The notes under the pieces are model-generated. The model made no database searches and was not told where the DNA came from. It saw nothing but the letters and a program-made list of their open reading frames with translations. A stretch of 64,000 bases of DNA. It comes from Heligmosomoides polygyrus polygyrus (taxonomy: Eukaryota > Nematoda > Chromadorea > Rhabditida > Heligmosomidae). The stretch spans positions 3,639,879 through 3,703,878 of the forward strand of contig OX377201.1 of the NCBI GenBank assembly GCA_947396885.1, given 5' to 3'. Below, one piece after another: positions 48,996 to 60,059 of this stretch. A program made the translations under genes and the position numbers. Numbering within the stretch: the first letter of the stretch is position 1; every line of letters starts with the position of its first letter.

Positions 48996-51900
48996 ATGTG
49001 TTTAACTAGTACCAGATTAGCCCTACGATTACTGCCACAATTTCAGTCGGCAGTTCCGACAGGTCGCCTGATGCGTTCCAGTTCGCTTCAGAGACTTCAT
49101 GCAGTGCTTTCTCAGTGGTCGCCAATCTCGCACATTCACTGTTACGGTGTTGCAGAGGCCGACGTTTTAGACGAGATAAAGCATGCACTCGGAAGTCTAC
49201 AGAAGAGTGACAAGGTGAGGATCCATAGCTTAAGCTCAGAGGTATCAGAGGTATCGTATGGAAAGGGCGGCAGTAGATCACAAAACAGCACTATTGTGCT
49301 TTCACGGTTCCAGGGGTGGAGAAGAGGTTTAAACAATTTTTTCTCCCAAAATTCGCCCAGGAGTTATTTGGGGTGTTGATCACGAATCTGACATGCGCTT
49401 TCGAGATCTCGGCCGATTACGGCAGGTTACGGCAGGTGCGCGTAACTAAGGTCATGGTCACAGATTTCGCCCAAACTTCACCCAGGGGTTTTTTTTTTGG
49501 ATGCTGATCACGAACTCGACTTACATTCTTCATACAACGCTGGAGTTCGGGCAAAATCGATAACCATGACCTTAGTTACCGGTAACTACCGTGATCGGCC
49601 GCAATCTCGAAAACGGATGTTGGATTCGTGATCAGCGCCCCAAGTAACCCCTGGACGAAGTTTGCGCGAATTTTTTGACCTCTCCTCGATCTCTGGAGTC
49701 GGGAAAGTAGGATAGTGCCCACAAAACTAACTGACAGTTGTTGGCTTTTGATTCTTTGCTCCGTTTCACGCCACTATTTCCTGTTTTTCTGCGTCGGCAG
49801 GATTTCCTGAGGACCCTTCAAAATGTTTCAACGATATCCCATATGTATCCGATATCCTATATCGCAAATTTTGCATCAGAGAGTGAGAAACACTCAAGTC
49901 CGTTATATGTTAAGTTCTTGTTTGATTAAATTCTTTTTTGTTCAGCGCACAAACGTGTGCAATCGATCAATAAATCAATACAAATAGAATGCGTGGCCTC
50001 ACCAGGAATAGGTTGATTAACGTATTTCATCACCTTTTTAAGTAAGCCATCTGCGTGCGATGAGAAGTACCTTCTAATCTATTGAGAGATCTGTGAATGA
50101 TGTCTTCCATCATGTGGAATCCTATTCAGTTTTCCCTCTACGTGGTCGTCAACTGCTTCCTTGTGAATGGCTCTCTAAAACAGCTAATCGAAGAAATTCT
50201 ACGAGAACTCGATCTGCACCGCGACGGCAAGGTGAACACTGTCAATGGGCTGGCGGTTTTCTTGAGGGAGCATCTATTCGCAGCGTAGGGTTCACATTTG
50301 TAACAGTTTTTGGGCGTATTCTTTCACTATTGGATATGCCTTTGCAGTGACCAACGAAGGAAGCTGACGATTGTTCTCGACCAAGCACACTGTTTGTCTT
50401 CATTCCCGGCGACAACTGTGAAGAGCTTGCTGTCTCTTCCTAAATCGGTAGGCTAGTGTTAAATATAGGGCTTTCTGAGTCCCTTTTCATCTTTACAGCA
50501 TTGATATGGTGGCATTTAGATGGCTATCATCTGCCCAGAATTAGATGAGCCTCCACTGCTCCGATTTGTGACTCATTGCGAACTGCCTTGGGATAGAATT
50601 GGCATGTTGAATATGGTGCCGCAGCCGGTATCCGTTGCATTCGAGAGTCGCTCCGAGGGTAGGTGTAGAACAACAATTAGTATTGTTTGTTTCAAAATAT
50701 GGTTTCCTCTTGTAACATGTTTGTTTTCAGATGAGTGCATAGATGTAATTATGGAAGCTCTTTCTAAACATGATATTAGCAGAAAAGTAGTCGAATATGT
50801 AGTAAAGGCGGTGTTCTTTGAATGCCGCGATTCGCAGAGGATGCTGGAAATCGTACGTTCCTCCATTGTTTTCTTTCATGAGGTTCCTTCCTTCCTAGTA
50901 CATGAGTTCATTGTTCTTTCTTAGGTACTTATCGCTTGTGAAAAGTATTCTGAGAAGCATGGTAATGTCAATGACATAAAGAACATGAAGCTGCTGCCTG
51001 TACAAGATGCACTGGTAAGTTTCGTTGGCTTTCGCTCAGTCTCATCGCTCAGTCTCAGATCTATCTACCCAGACATTTCTAGTGTTTCTGAAGCCAATCA
51101 ATGCAAATTTTTACTTACTTGCTTTGACACTTTGATAGTCCTTTTGTCGGCTGGAGGTCTTCTCAGCGGGGACCACAACTCTTCCAGACCGCTCGATCTC
51201 TGGCTGCTTGCATCCAGTGAAGCAGACTCCGCTCTCTGAAAGATCTTGAGAATGACTCTGCCCATCGCGCTGGCGGTCGTCCCAGTGGTCTCTTATGGTC
51301 TCTCGGGAGCCATTCTGTGACACGGAGACTCTATCTATCATTCTTTCGTCGAAGCAGGTGTCCGGCCCAGCGATATTTGGACTTCTTCATGTACTGCAGC
51401 GGGTCTGCTAATTGCGACTTCTCCCGTAGCTCCGAGCTTCGTAGGCCTTCTTGCCATTGCTGACGAAGGCTTATCCTCAGAAGACATCTCTCCAGTGCAC
51501 GATGCGTAGTTTGCATCGCTCTGGCGATTGTCTTGTTGTCGGGCCAGGTTTCCGTCGCGTAACACATCGCAGGCAGTACAGAGGCGTTGAATATCGAGGC
51601 CCTAAGGCCGGGATCCTTGACATGATCGGTGACTTCGCGAATCGAACTGAAGGCTGCCCATGCTGCGCGTCTCCTGCGGGCGATTTCGGGAGCGAGGTCG
51701 TTATCCATGTTCAGCTCTCTTCCCAGATAGACGTAGGAGTCGACCTGCTGTAGAGCGACTCCATTTAACCTTACGTGTCACACCACTGGTTGACCATAAA
51801 TGGCGTTTTGGACATATTCATGTCCAATCCAATCTTCATACCTGCCACATTGAGCTCGTTCAGCATTTCCTCGACTTCTGCCGTGCTGGTAGAGATGAGA

Positions 51901-52994
51901 ACAATATCGCCGGCGAAGTGAAGGTTGCTGAACCGTTTACCGTCTACAAGGTACCTTTATCGTCCCAGTTCAAGTCCTTCATGGCATCTTGGAGTGCCGC
52001 TGTGAATAGCTTGGGAGAAATCGTGTCTCCCTGCCGTACTTCTTTCCCGATAGGAATTTTAAGCTTTCGATCGAATGGCTGGATGGTAGTCGATGTGTTC
52101 GAGAAGCATTCGTCGAGAAGTCAGATGTTGGGCGATAGTATACCAGCGGGCACAAGCGCGTTCAAAACGGCGTTGATTTCCACATAGTCGAACGCTTTCC
52201 GGTAATCCACGAAGACAAGGACAAGTGGGAGGTGGTATTCGCGGCTCCTCTCGATGAGCTGTGAGACAGTCTGAATATGGTCCATGCAGGAGAAATCCTT
52301 GAGAAACCCTGCTTGCTCCACTGGATGATACTCATTCAACCAACGCTCCATGCGGTTAAACAATATCTTGGTGAAGATCTTGTACACAACCGAGAGAAGA
52401 CTGACGGGTCGATAGTTGTTAATATCCTCCTGATGACCTTTTTTGAATATTAGAACTGTTTTTGATTCCTTTTAAGGGAGCACACACTGTTTACAGGAGG
52501 AAACTGACTACTACTGGCAGGATGAGAGTGAACGTGAAGCGCCGATAGATATTCCTTTGAGCCTCAAGTTAGTGTTTCAAAACACATATTGTATACGTCT
52601 GATCGTTCAAAGATTTCGTCGAAATCTCTTCGTTTGTAGGTACCTGATCGTGGCATCTTTCTGTGCCAGCCATAACCATTACTCTACAGACAAGCGGTAC
52701 TTCGCTAAGGTAGGAAGCTTAGTACAGATCTGTGCCATGTGCTTCAGTGTGAGGAGTCCGTGTCGGTGGAAGAAGGCATTACTAGTCTAGTATATCACCG
52801 TAACTCCTTTCTTTAAGTTTCACGGGAAAGAGAAACGCTCCGAAGCTCGCGAAAGGAGGGCCGAACAGATAGCGGAACAGCACGATCCCGAATCGAAGGC
52901 GGCTGATCTTCAACGCATCAAGTGTATATATCTGTCGTTGATCAGCCTATATCCAGTGAAGGATATCGATATGAACGTCGATATCAATCCTCAG
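48996..52994 (+). CDS. ORC5: Origin recognition complex subunit 5, nine exons, C-terminus not found
   Basis: Subunit of the six-protein complex that marks replication origins. Exons: 48996-49214, 50130-50284, 50348-50447, 50520-50658, 50731-50852, 50925-51014, 52497-52567, 52640-52709 and 52818-52994. All phases agree; 381 codons so far. Diagnostic segments: VVNCFLVNGSLKQLIEEIL; Walker B TIVLDQAHCL (Asp136); FVTHCELPWDRIG in the sensor region; and YLIVASFCASHN followed by STDKRYFAKFHGKEKR in the C-terminal region. The Walker A region reads HCYGVAEADVLDEIK, without the GKT/GKS. Exon 9 uses an unusual TTTAAG acceptor, supported by the family match across the junction. The start may be 48996 or 49071. 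Family length suggests 45-55 residues are missing at the C-terminus. Intron 6 holds an antisense RTE. Confidence 0.92.
49300..49720. repeat. GGGTGCTGATC-type repeat in ORC5 intron 1
   Basis: Sense blocks (GTGTTGATCACGAATCTGAC near 49374) and antisense blocks (GGATTCGTGATCAGCGCC near 49623) form a loose inverted pair of the family clustered at 45.8-47.0 kb. Confidence 0.7.
51331..51708 (-). pseudogene. RTE C-terminal domain fragment
   Basis: 125 codons with [36 protein letters not shown] and [15 protein letters not shown], matching 34689-35061 on the plus strand almost exactly. Confidence 0.88.
52121..52387 (-). pseudogene. RTE reverse transcriptase fragment
   Basis: 88 codons: [35 protein letters not shown] and [19 protein letters not shown]. 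The FDKAFD-type motif with the first catalytic Asp is present, but the rest is frameshifted. Confidence 0.86.
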
Positions 52995-53235
52995 GTTAGC
53001 AGGAATTTTAATGCTTGATGCGTTCATTAAAAAAAACTCGCAGAATGGCCTGACTACAGAGAACTCTTGATAGTAGACAATTGGAGCAAGAGAAGAGAAT
53101 GTTTGCTTGAAGGCGCCGCTTTTTCAGAGAAAGTTTGACGTTTGAAAGGAGATGCATCAACTTTAACATTGATCTATCGTCCTGCTTTCTGAGACGGTGC
53201 TGTTAAAGCTCGAGCTTCCAAGACTAGGGGTCGGA

Positions 53236-53385
53236 TTCTTCAACGACTTACATAACTTTAACAGAGAGTTCACAGCGGAAAACTCAGATACCGAGGCTTA
53301 CCGCTCACGATTTCGCTTGATAAGCCACGTTATCTGAGCTTTCCGCTGTGAGTTCTCTGTTAAAGTTATGTAATTCGTTGCTGAG
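53236..53385. mobile_element. 150-bp palindromic MITE, copy 5
   Basis: TTCTTCAACGACTTACATAA and the inverse TTATGTAATTCGTTGCTGAG. It is the most diverged of the five copies. Confidence 0.8.
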
Positions 53386-53594
53386 GGGCGAATTGTTTGA
53401 TAAAGCTTCTCTGAGGCGTTGATTTTGGTGTATAAAATTGATCCGAATTGGTAGGCTATACAACGGAATCCCCTTGTGCCGCGCACATTCAGTTTGTAGC
53501 TAGACCCGCTTTTCGACTAAGCAAATCATTACTCTTTTTTTAATAGTTAATGAAAAAGTAGCGGCAGCAGGTGCTTACCGCGACCATGGGTGCG

Positions 53595-53733
53595 TAAGCC
53601 CCAGTTTATACTTGCGCGCCACGCGGCGCGGCATCACGGTAGCCGTAGATATCGATTTTTCGCGTCGCCCCGTCGATACCTATTCCGACCATGGTGCCGC
53701 GCCGCACAGCGGCGCAAGTATAAACTGGGGCTA
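53595..53733. mobile_element. Fold-back, CCCCAGTTTATACTTGCG ends
   Basis: TAAGCCCCAGTTTATACTTG and CAAGTATAAACTGGGGCTA are inverse, and the interior also pairs (CGCGGCGCGGC). Confidence 0.88.
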
Positions 53734-54245
53734 GATAGAATTGAAATTTCGTAAATCGTAATTAAGAGAAAACCGTCGTAAATTGTAAACCGTAAATCTA
53801 AAGAGCTACGTGAAGTGTAGTACAGTACAACTGAATTTTTTACTTTTCTGCTAATGTTAATACAAAATGATTCAAATATTTGTTTATTTGTTGTGTTATT
53901 CTCAGCTCAAACTGGGCAGTTTTCTTGTTAACTTTTTCTCTTTTTACTCTTCTTTTGCTTGTAGTCAGATGAGACCTCTCGAAGCGAACTTTTTTTAAAA
54001 ATGTCGAAAAAGTTGTTGATTCGTAAACTTTACCTTAACCTAACCGGAAAACCTGTAACCTATGCATGGTGTTTCAACAAAAACTTTCATCGCTTGAATG
54101 AAACATCAAAATTTCCAATCTCAGCAGGTTTTTAGCTACTTATTTAATAAATCTAGGGTTTAGCAGAAGCAATAGTAATCATAACTCGTAAATCATAATT
54201 ACGCACACCCCTGGCCGCGGCACCCTGTACATAAAGGGTTTTTCG

Positions 54246-54811
54246 GATTTATCCTAGTCGGGGGGGGGGGGGGAAGGCACATAACTAAAAGGCATGTAAC
54301 AAAATGAATTGAGACTTACAGAGCGGCTCCTAGAAAACAAAATGGAAGTTAAAGGAAACGAAAAACCAACAGGCAAACAAAAAAATATATCGCTGCGGTT
54401 TTACAACCGTCTCGGCGGGCAAAGGGCGACGAAATGGAGACATACCGCGTTCTGACCACCGTCTGACATGTTATAAGCAGGATCTAACATGGTGAGGAGG
54501 GCGCATAAAGTCGCATACCGCGTGCTGACAGTCGCCTGACATGTTACAACCAGGATCTAACATGGTGGGGAGGGCGCATGAAATCGCATGCCGCGTTTTG
54601 AACGCCACCTGACATGTTATAACCAGGATCTAACATGGTGAGGAGGGCACATAACTTTGCCTGCTTACAAAGTTTTTTTCGTTTTTTTTCTTCTTCGTGA
54701 ATTTTTCTAGTTTAGGTCCTACCTTGTTCTGTAGGAGCCGGGAGGTAAGTCTCAAGTCGATTTGTTACATACCTTTTGGTTATGTGACCCCCCCCCCACG
54801 ACTAGGATAGA
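54246..54811. mobile_element. Poly-G-ended element with internal tandem repeats
   Basis: Left ATCCTAGTCGGGGGGGGGGG, right CCCCCCCACGACTAGGATAG. Three or four tandem units of about 65-70 bp with ACATGTTATAACCAGGATCT-type cores fill the middle (54455-54650). Confidence 0.85.
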
Positions 54812-54929
54812 TCTGTTTTTCTTCTTTAGTGCTGCTCAAATGTTTAAAAGGCGCCAGTGCAACCGAGGCGTACAGTTTTCGTTGTTTGGTGGCCCATATC
54901 ATCACCTCAGCAAGTCATTGTATATATCG

Positions 54930-55000
54930 ATCACGTGTTTACGTGGCATCCAGAATATCCCTTGGAAGTGGAACGCCTGGCGCATCCCACTGAGGATTCT
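54930..55000 (+). repeat. Solo SINE tail
   Basis: TGGAAGTGGAACGCCTGGCG with CATCCCA matches the tail of the tRNA-derived SINE. Confidence 0.55.
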
Positions 55001-55122
55001 ATCAGCACTTTTGTTCTTGAATGCTTACTTGACTACTGCAGGGAACCGGTGGATGATAGATAAATGATTGCCGCTTTTCCTCTAATGAGCTGGATATTCG
55101 AGGCTGGGAAAACCTTGGTTGG

Positions 55123-55383
55123 TTAGGTGAGGTCACGAAAGACGGACTCACCCTCAAATGACCCTATCGCGTGGTGGTGGGACCTCTGGGGCAACTTCAT
55201 TTTACATCCCCAGGTGATCTTCCACTCCGTTCCGAGCTGTGGAGTAGCGTTCTGCTTCTGGTAACACCAGGGAGTATAGTCATGTTCCAGCATTGAAGGA
55301 CTCTCATTTATAACGTTAAGTGGGGAACTACCAAGAAAGGAAAAGGGGACTAGATCCATGATCCCTGTACTGCAAGCTTGCAT
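55123..55383 (-). other. 86-codon open frame of unknown nature
   Basis: The minus-strand frame LGTEWKITWGCKMKLPQRSH and neighbours has a protein-like composition but no family that I recognise. No matching splice sites or neighbouring exons were found. It may be part of a repeat. Confidence 0.3.
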
Positions 55384-55639
55384 GACGCATTAGGAATGCG
55401 TGTCAGAGGTTTGCATGAGATGACCGCAAACGTAGGGAATAGCTAATGGAGACGCTCCGAGCATGACACTTTCGGAGTCATAGGAACCACTTGAATATTA
55501 GAAGCCCGTAGACCAGCTATAGTATGGGTAGTACTACGGTACAAGTATTTTCAAAAGTTTGCGGTGAATATTTGTCATTATCTATCAGCAAGGGTGCAGC
55601 TGCGTCCCAGAAGTCGTTGCTAGCGAAGCAATATATGCC

Positions 55640-58290
55640 ATTTTCACGTCGAATTGGACACTTTTCAAATCAAATTGGATACTTTCTAAGTCAAATTAGA
55701 CACTTCTTAAATCAAATTGGACTACTCACGCCAATTAGACACTCTTCTAAGTTAGCTTATGACTTTTAAAATCAAATCAGACTCTTCCAAATCAAGACGA
55801 ACTTCTTCTACGGTAAACTAAATGCTCTCCAAAAAGGTCAGTATATTTTTTTTTGTTGGAGGAAAATTGTAGTATGATTTCTTTGAACTTTTAGTTGGCT
55901 TACCCAACAAGTGAACACTCTGTTTGAAATTTTATAAAATTCTTTTTTTTTTCGTGGAAAAATAATGGTTTATAGCTTACTTCAAAGATTAGGAGGGCAG
56001 CAATTTTTTAGGGCCGAAAAAGGGATTGCGCCGTGCCCTCGTCCAAGACGCGGTTTTTATTCGATTGATAGCAACATTTCAGTTCTTATGAAGTCTCACA
56101 CCTGCAAGCGGTACAACACAAACAATTGTAAAAAACACACGTATCCTAACTTTGATGCTTCATGTAAGCAGCATTTGCACTATCAATCAAATCAAAATCG
56201 CGACGAACTTATCGAGAGCATGGCGTAATCTGGTCTATTAGCGCACTATATAGCTCACGCTTTGCTTCACTTTGAAACAAAAGTGAAGTTGTTATTTTTC
56301 TTAAAAAATAAAATCTTTATAAAATTATTGCACTCATTCGGGCAGCTGGAGTAAAAAAAAACAAAAAAAAGTTATTATACATTTTCTTGAACAAAAAATT
56401 ATTCTAACCATCTTGGAGAGTCTGTAGTTTAGCTTGTAAAAGCTCATTTTGATTTGGAAGGCGTTTAATTTGATTTCAAAGTTCAAAGGTCAGCTTAAAA
56501 GAGTGTCTAATTTGACAGGAAAAGTTTGCAATTTGGGTTGAAAGGTGTCCAATTTGGTCTGAAAAGTGTCCAATTCGACGTGAAAATGGTATATGCATAT
56601 ACATATACAATTTTCGAGTCGAATTGGACACTTTTCAAATCAAATTGAACACTCCTCTAAGCTAGCCTGAAGCGAGTTTCTTACAGGTTAAACTACAGAC
56701 TTTTTAAAACGGTTAGAATAATTTTTCGTTCAAGGGAAATTTGATATAACTTTCTTAGAAATTTTTTAGTGCAGTGCCGGAATTCATTCATTTTTGAAGG
56801 GGAGTGAGTGTAATAATTGCATAAATTTTTATTTTTTAAGAAAAAAAGAAATTAATAATTTAAATTTAGTTTTAAAGCGCAACAAAGCAGCAATCATTTA
56901 GTGCATTAAAAGTCCAGATATCGTCATGTACTCGAAAAGCCTGTCGGGATTTTTATTTGAGTGATTGCATAAATGCTGCTTACACGAAGCACCAAGATGA
57001 GTGTGTGTATTCTTTACAATTGTGTTTGCGGTATTGCTTACAGGTATTTAGATACAGGCAGAAATTTTCGAATGAAAATTGCGACATCTTGGATGAGGAT
57101 ATGGCGCAATCTTTTTTAGCAATAAAAATGCTGCCTTCTTGATCTTTAAAACAAGCCTCAACCCACTATTTTCTTGAAAAACAAGAATTTTATAAAATTA
57201 AAAAATGTGTCCACTTATTGAATCGGTGAACTAAAACTTCAAAGAGTTATAGTGAAATTTTCCTTGAATAAAGAATTATTCTAATTCCTTTGGGCAGTGT
57301 TTAGTTTAACGTAGAAGAAGCTCATTTCGATTTGGAAGAGTTCGCTTTGATTTCAAAAGTCTCAGGCGAGCGTAGAAGAGTGTCCAGCTTGATTTGAAAA
57401 GTGTCCAACTCGACGCGAGAATTGTATACACAATTTTCACATCGAATTGGACACTCTTCAGATGAAATTGGACACTTCTATCCAAGCTTGAGGCATTTTA
57501 AATCAATTTTTCCCGTTAATCAAAATGCATTACAATATTCAATTTGTAATAAAACGAGCCCTTACAACATACCACAGAGGCTGTCCAAGAAGTTAGGGTA
57601 CGTTTTTGTCCAAGAAAAATTTAGTATTATTTTTGTCATTTTTTCAAATTAGGTGTCCCAATACGTGAACACGCTGTTTGGAGTTCTATAAAGTGGTTAT
57701 TTTTCAAGGAAAAATTATTATTTAAAATTTGTTTTAGAGTACAGAAAGGCAGCAGTTTTCTAGCGCATTAAAAGAAGAGATCGTCAGGGGCTTTTCCAAG
57801 TGGCTGCGTTTTTAGTTTGATTGGTAGTGTCAGTGCTGCTTACATGAAACAGAAGAAAGAACAAGAAGAACAAAAAACAGTGAAAGAGTAGATATGTGTT
57901 TTTTACAATTCTTTTCCATGTACCGTTGGCAAGTGTCTAATTCCATTCTATCAGAATTTTTGCTATCACGCTAGAAAATTGCTGCCTTTGTGTCCTATAT
58001 AATAAGCTTGCAACCACAATTTTTCTTTGAAAAGTAACTTTTTATAAATTTTCGAACAGTGCGGTCATATATTGGGTAGCAGAGTTAGAAAAATATCAAA
58101 AAAAAAAAGTCATACTAAAATTTCGATCGGGAGGAAATCATTTTTCTCGAGGAGTTTCTAGTTTAATCTGAAGGCACTCATGTTGATTTGGAAGATATCC
58201 AAATCCATTTCAAACTCGTCAAGCTTGCTTAAAAGTGCGTTCAATTTGGTACGAAATTGTTCAGTTTGACGTGAAAATGGTGTAGACACT
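55640..58290. repeat. Cluster of AATTGGACACTTTTC-type inverted repeats
   Basis: At least three pairs of arms with TCGAATTGGACACTTTTCAA and its inverse alternate with AT-rich blocks that share TGAACACTCTGTTTG and a GGCAGCA-type core (55905, 56770-56880 inverted, 57650-57770). One arm pair meets at 56590-56615 around TATGCATATACATATA. I see no coding sequence. Confidence 0.75.
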
Positions 58291-58436
58291 AGGAGTTCGA
58301 ACGTAAGGTAAAGAGTGCTGCGTAATGGGGACGAAATTCTCCAGAAAGGCTCTCAGATGCTGTCTATTCGTTGTGGAGCCCGAGCAGTGCTCATCATATT
58401 TTGCTCCCACCTTCAGCGGTAAGCTCAGGGCAAAAC

Positions 58437-59031
58437 CTAAAGGCCTCCGCACACTTTTGCGGCAACGCGGCAGCCCTATCTTTAAGCATGGTGCAGAGAC
58501 GCAGAATCGCGGCGCGAGGCACAATTACCTCAGCTCGGGCTGCCGCTGATGTGCCGCTTACGCGGCAGACGCGGTGCCGTAAACGAGGCAGAGGCAATAA
58601 TCCTTCAAGGCATTGTTGCCACACGGCTCTGCCAGCACCGCGCGCCCGTGTCTGGATCTAGCTGATCGCTGCGGGGATCTAGAGGATGAAAACTGGCCCG
58701 TCTTTAAAAAACCCCGATCAGCTGTTTCGTTTCTCGCTCTCTTTTTTGGAATGTTGTGTTTTGTATCCAATGAGGAAGTTGTTGATCAAGGAGTAGCAAG
58801 TGCTCATCATCACTTCGATGTTCATGGATGGTGCCTCTGTGATGGCGATTGGGGCGCACGTTGTTATTGTGGTGCGTAGGTCCTGAGTGGAACCATTCAG
58901 CTACATCACTCCTCTGCATTGCCGCGCTTGCGATTGAGCGAGCGGGAGGAGTGCCGCGTGAACTCCAACTTTCTCTAGCACGCGGTAGTGGATGCCGCGT
59001 ACGCGGCTGCCGCAAGTGTGCGAGGGGCTTA
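58437..59031. mobile_element. Longer relative of the GC-rich fold-back element
   Basis: TAAAGGCCTCCGCACACTTT at the left and CTGCCGCAAGTGTGCGAGGG with CTTA at the right are inverse, like the ends of 6553-6700. The interior is about 590 bp and has no recognised coding sequence. Confidence 0.7.
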
Positions 59032-59378
59032 ACATTTTCGACACTGTTCAGTCGATCGATATTGCCTGTGAGGCAGAATCACCGATCGTCGTTTTCGAAA
59101 CACCTAAAAAAGAATAATGTCCATCGGTTGCCCACGCCGTCTCTATGATACGAAACACGTCCAACGTGTCTATCGTGTTCAGCGGCTATTGGACGGACGC
59201 ACGACGTGACGCACGGATTATTTAGGATCTACAGGGTGGTCCATATGAAGTGTTACGGGCTGCAGAAAGTCCATTTTTGGAAATGTCTCTCTTCTTTGTG
59301 CTTCGCTGTGGTGTTATTCATTTTCTCCGTATCTTTTAGTCCACATATCTCAACCTTATTCTTCGTTTCTAGGTAAAC

Positions 59379-59416
59379 ATGGTTTCGATTGTGGATCGCT
59401 CAGTAGTAGAAGCTAT
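59379..59416 (+). pseudogene. First codons of the split Tc1-like transposase
   Basis: ATG at 59379 opens MVSIVDRSVVEA and stops making sense at the insertion point at 59416. Continuation is at 62643. Confidence 0.7.
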
Positions 59417-59429
59417 TATACCTTTGTCC

Positions 59430-59700
59430 TTTTCGAATTTCGAATAGTCGAATTTCGAATAAATTCGAATTTCGAATATTCGAATATTCGACTATTCGAA
59501 AAAAGTCCAATATTCGAATTATTCGATTGTTCGAATATTCGAGAAAGTCCAATATTCGAATTATTCGAATATTCGAATATTCGAGAAAGTCCAATATTCG
59601 AATTATTAGTTTATTAGAATATTCGAAAGTGACCAATATTCGAGTATTCGTTTATTCGAATATTCGAAGGCTTCGAATATCGAATATTCGAATATTCTTT
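59430..59700. repeat. TTCGAATATTCGAA-type satellite, left arm
   Basis: Short AT-rich units with AATATTCGAATTATTCGA recur with a roughly 45-60-bp higher period (AGAAAGTCCAATATTCGAAT). Confidence 0.85.
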
Positions 59701-60059
59701 ATCAATCTTTTAGCAAGTTAGTGGCACTCTTCTTCGAAAACCAGGGGAGTCTGACCTTATGATAAAAAACGATGTTTGAGTTTCGCTCGTCGCTCAAAGT
59801 GCGCCGAATTGTGTGTACGTAATCTGACAAGAGAAGTCAATGAACTTCCCGTGGAGATTTCCAAAATGACCTATTGCTTGTTATAAGGGTGTGTCTAAGA
59901 AGCACCGTAGTGGTCTTCAAATGTCCTACGGGCATCTGGCTAGGTCAAAAATTACAAAAAACCGTAGCACTTCAGTGCTGGCTGATAAGGCGAAAGTGAC
60001 GCCTTGAATATCCTTGAAATACTCAGAGATTAACATGCAGATGCTATAGAGCTTTAATT

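Larger units (their letters stand above)
51110..52469 (-). mobile_element. RTE-type retrotransposon copy, 5' truncated, in ORC5 intron 6
   Basis: Nearly the same as the 3' half of the copy at 32930-35213, in the opposite orientation. It begins with the ACTTACTTGCTTTGACAC tail and ends within the reverse transcriptase (TTGTACACAACCGAGAGAAG region). The active site reads FAGD and frameshifts are present. The 5' end is 27 bp from ORC5 exon 7. It is antisense to ORC5. Confidence 0.92.

Noticed and set aside
50196..50250. EF-hand-like DLHRDGKVN segment
   Set aside because: It falls inside ORC5 exon 2, in the region aligned with the family between the VVNC block and Walker B. The loop is too short and lacks the full set of calcium ligands.
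53896..54120. Possible last ORC5 exon after the CTCAG at 53895
   Set aside because: The phase would fit, but the translation (LKLGSFLVNFFSFYSS) does not resemble the ORC5 C-terminus, and the following splice option also fails.
58325..59148. Host gene in the GC-rich 58.3-59.1 kb block
   Set aside because: The open frames occupy a fold-back element on both strands, with no splice-consistent chain.
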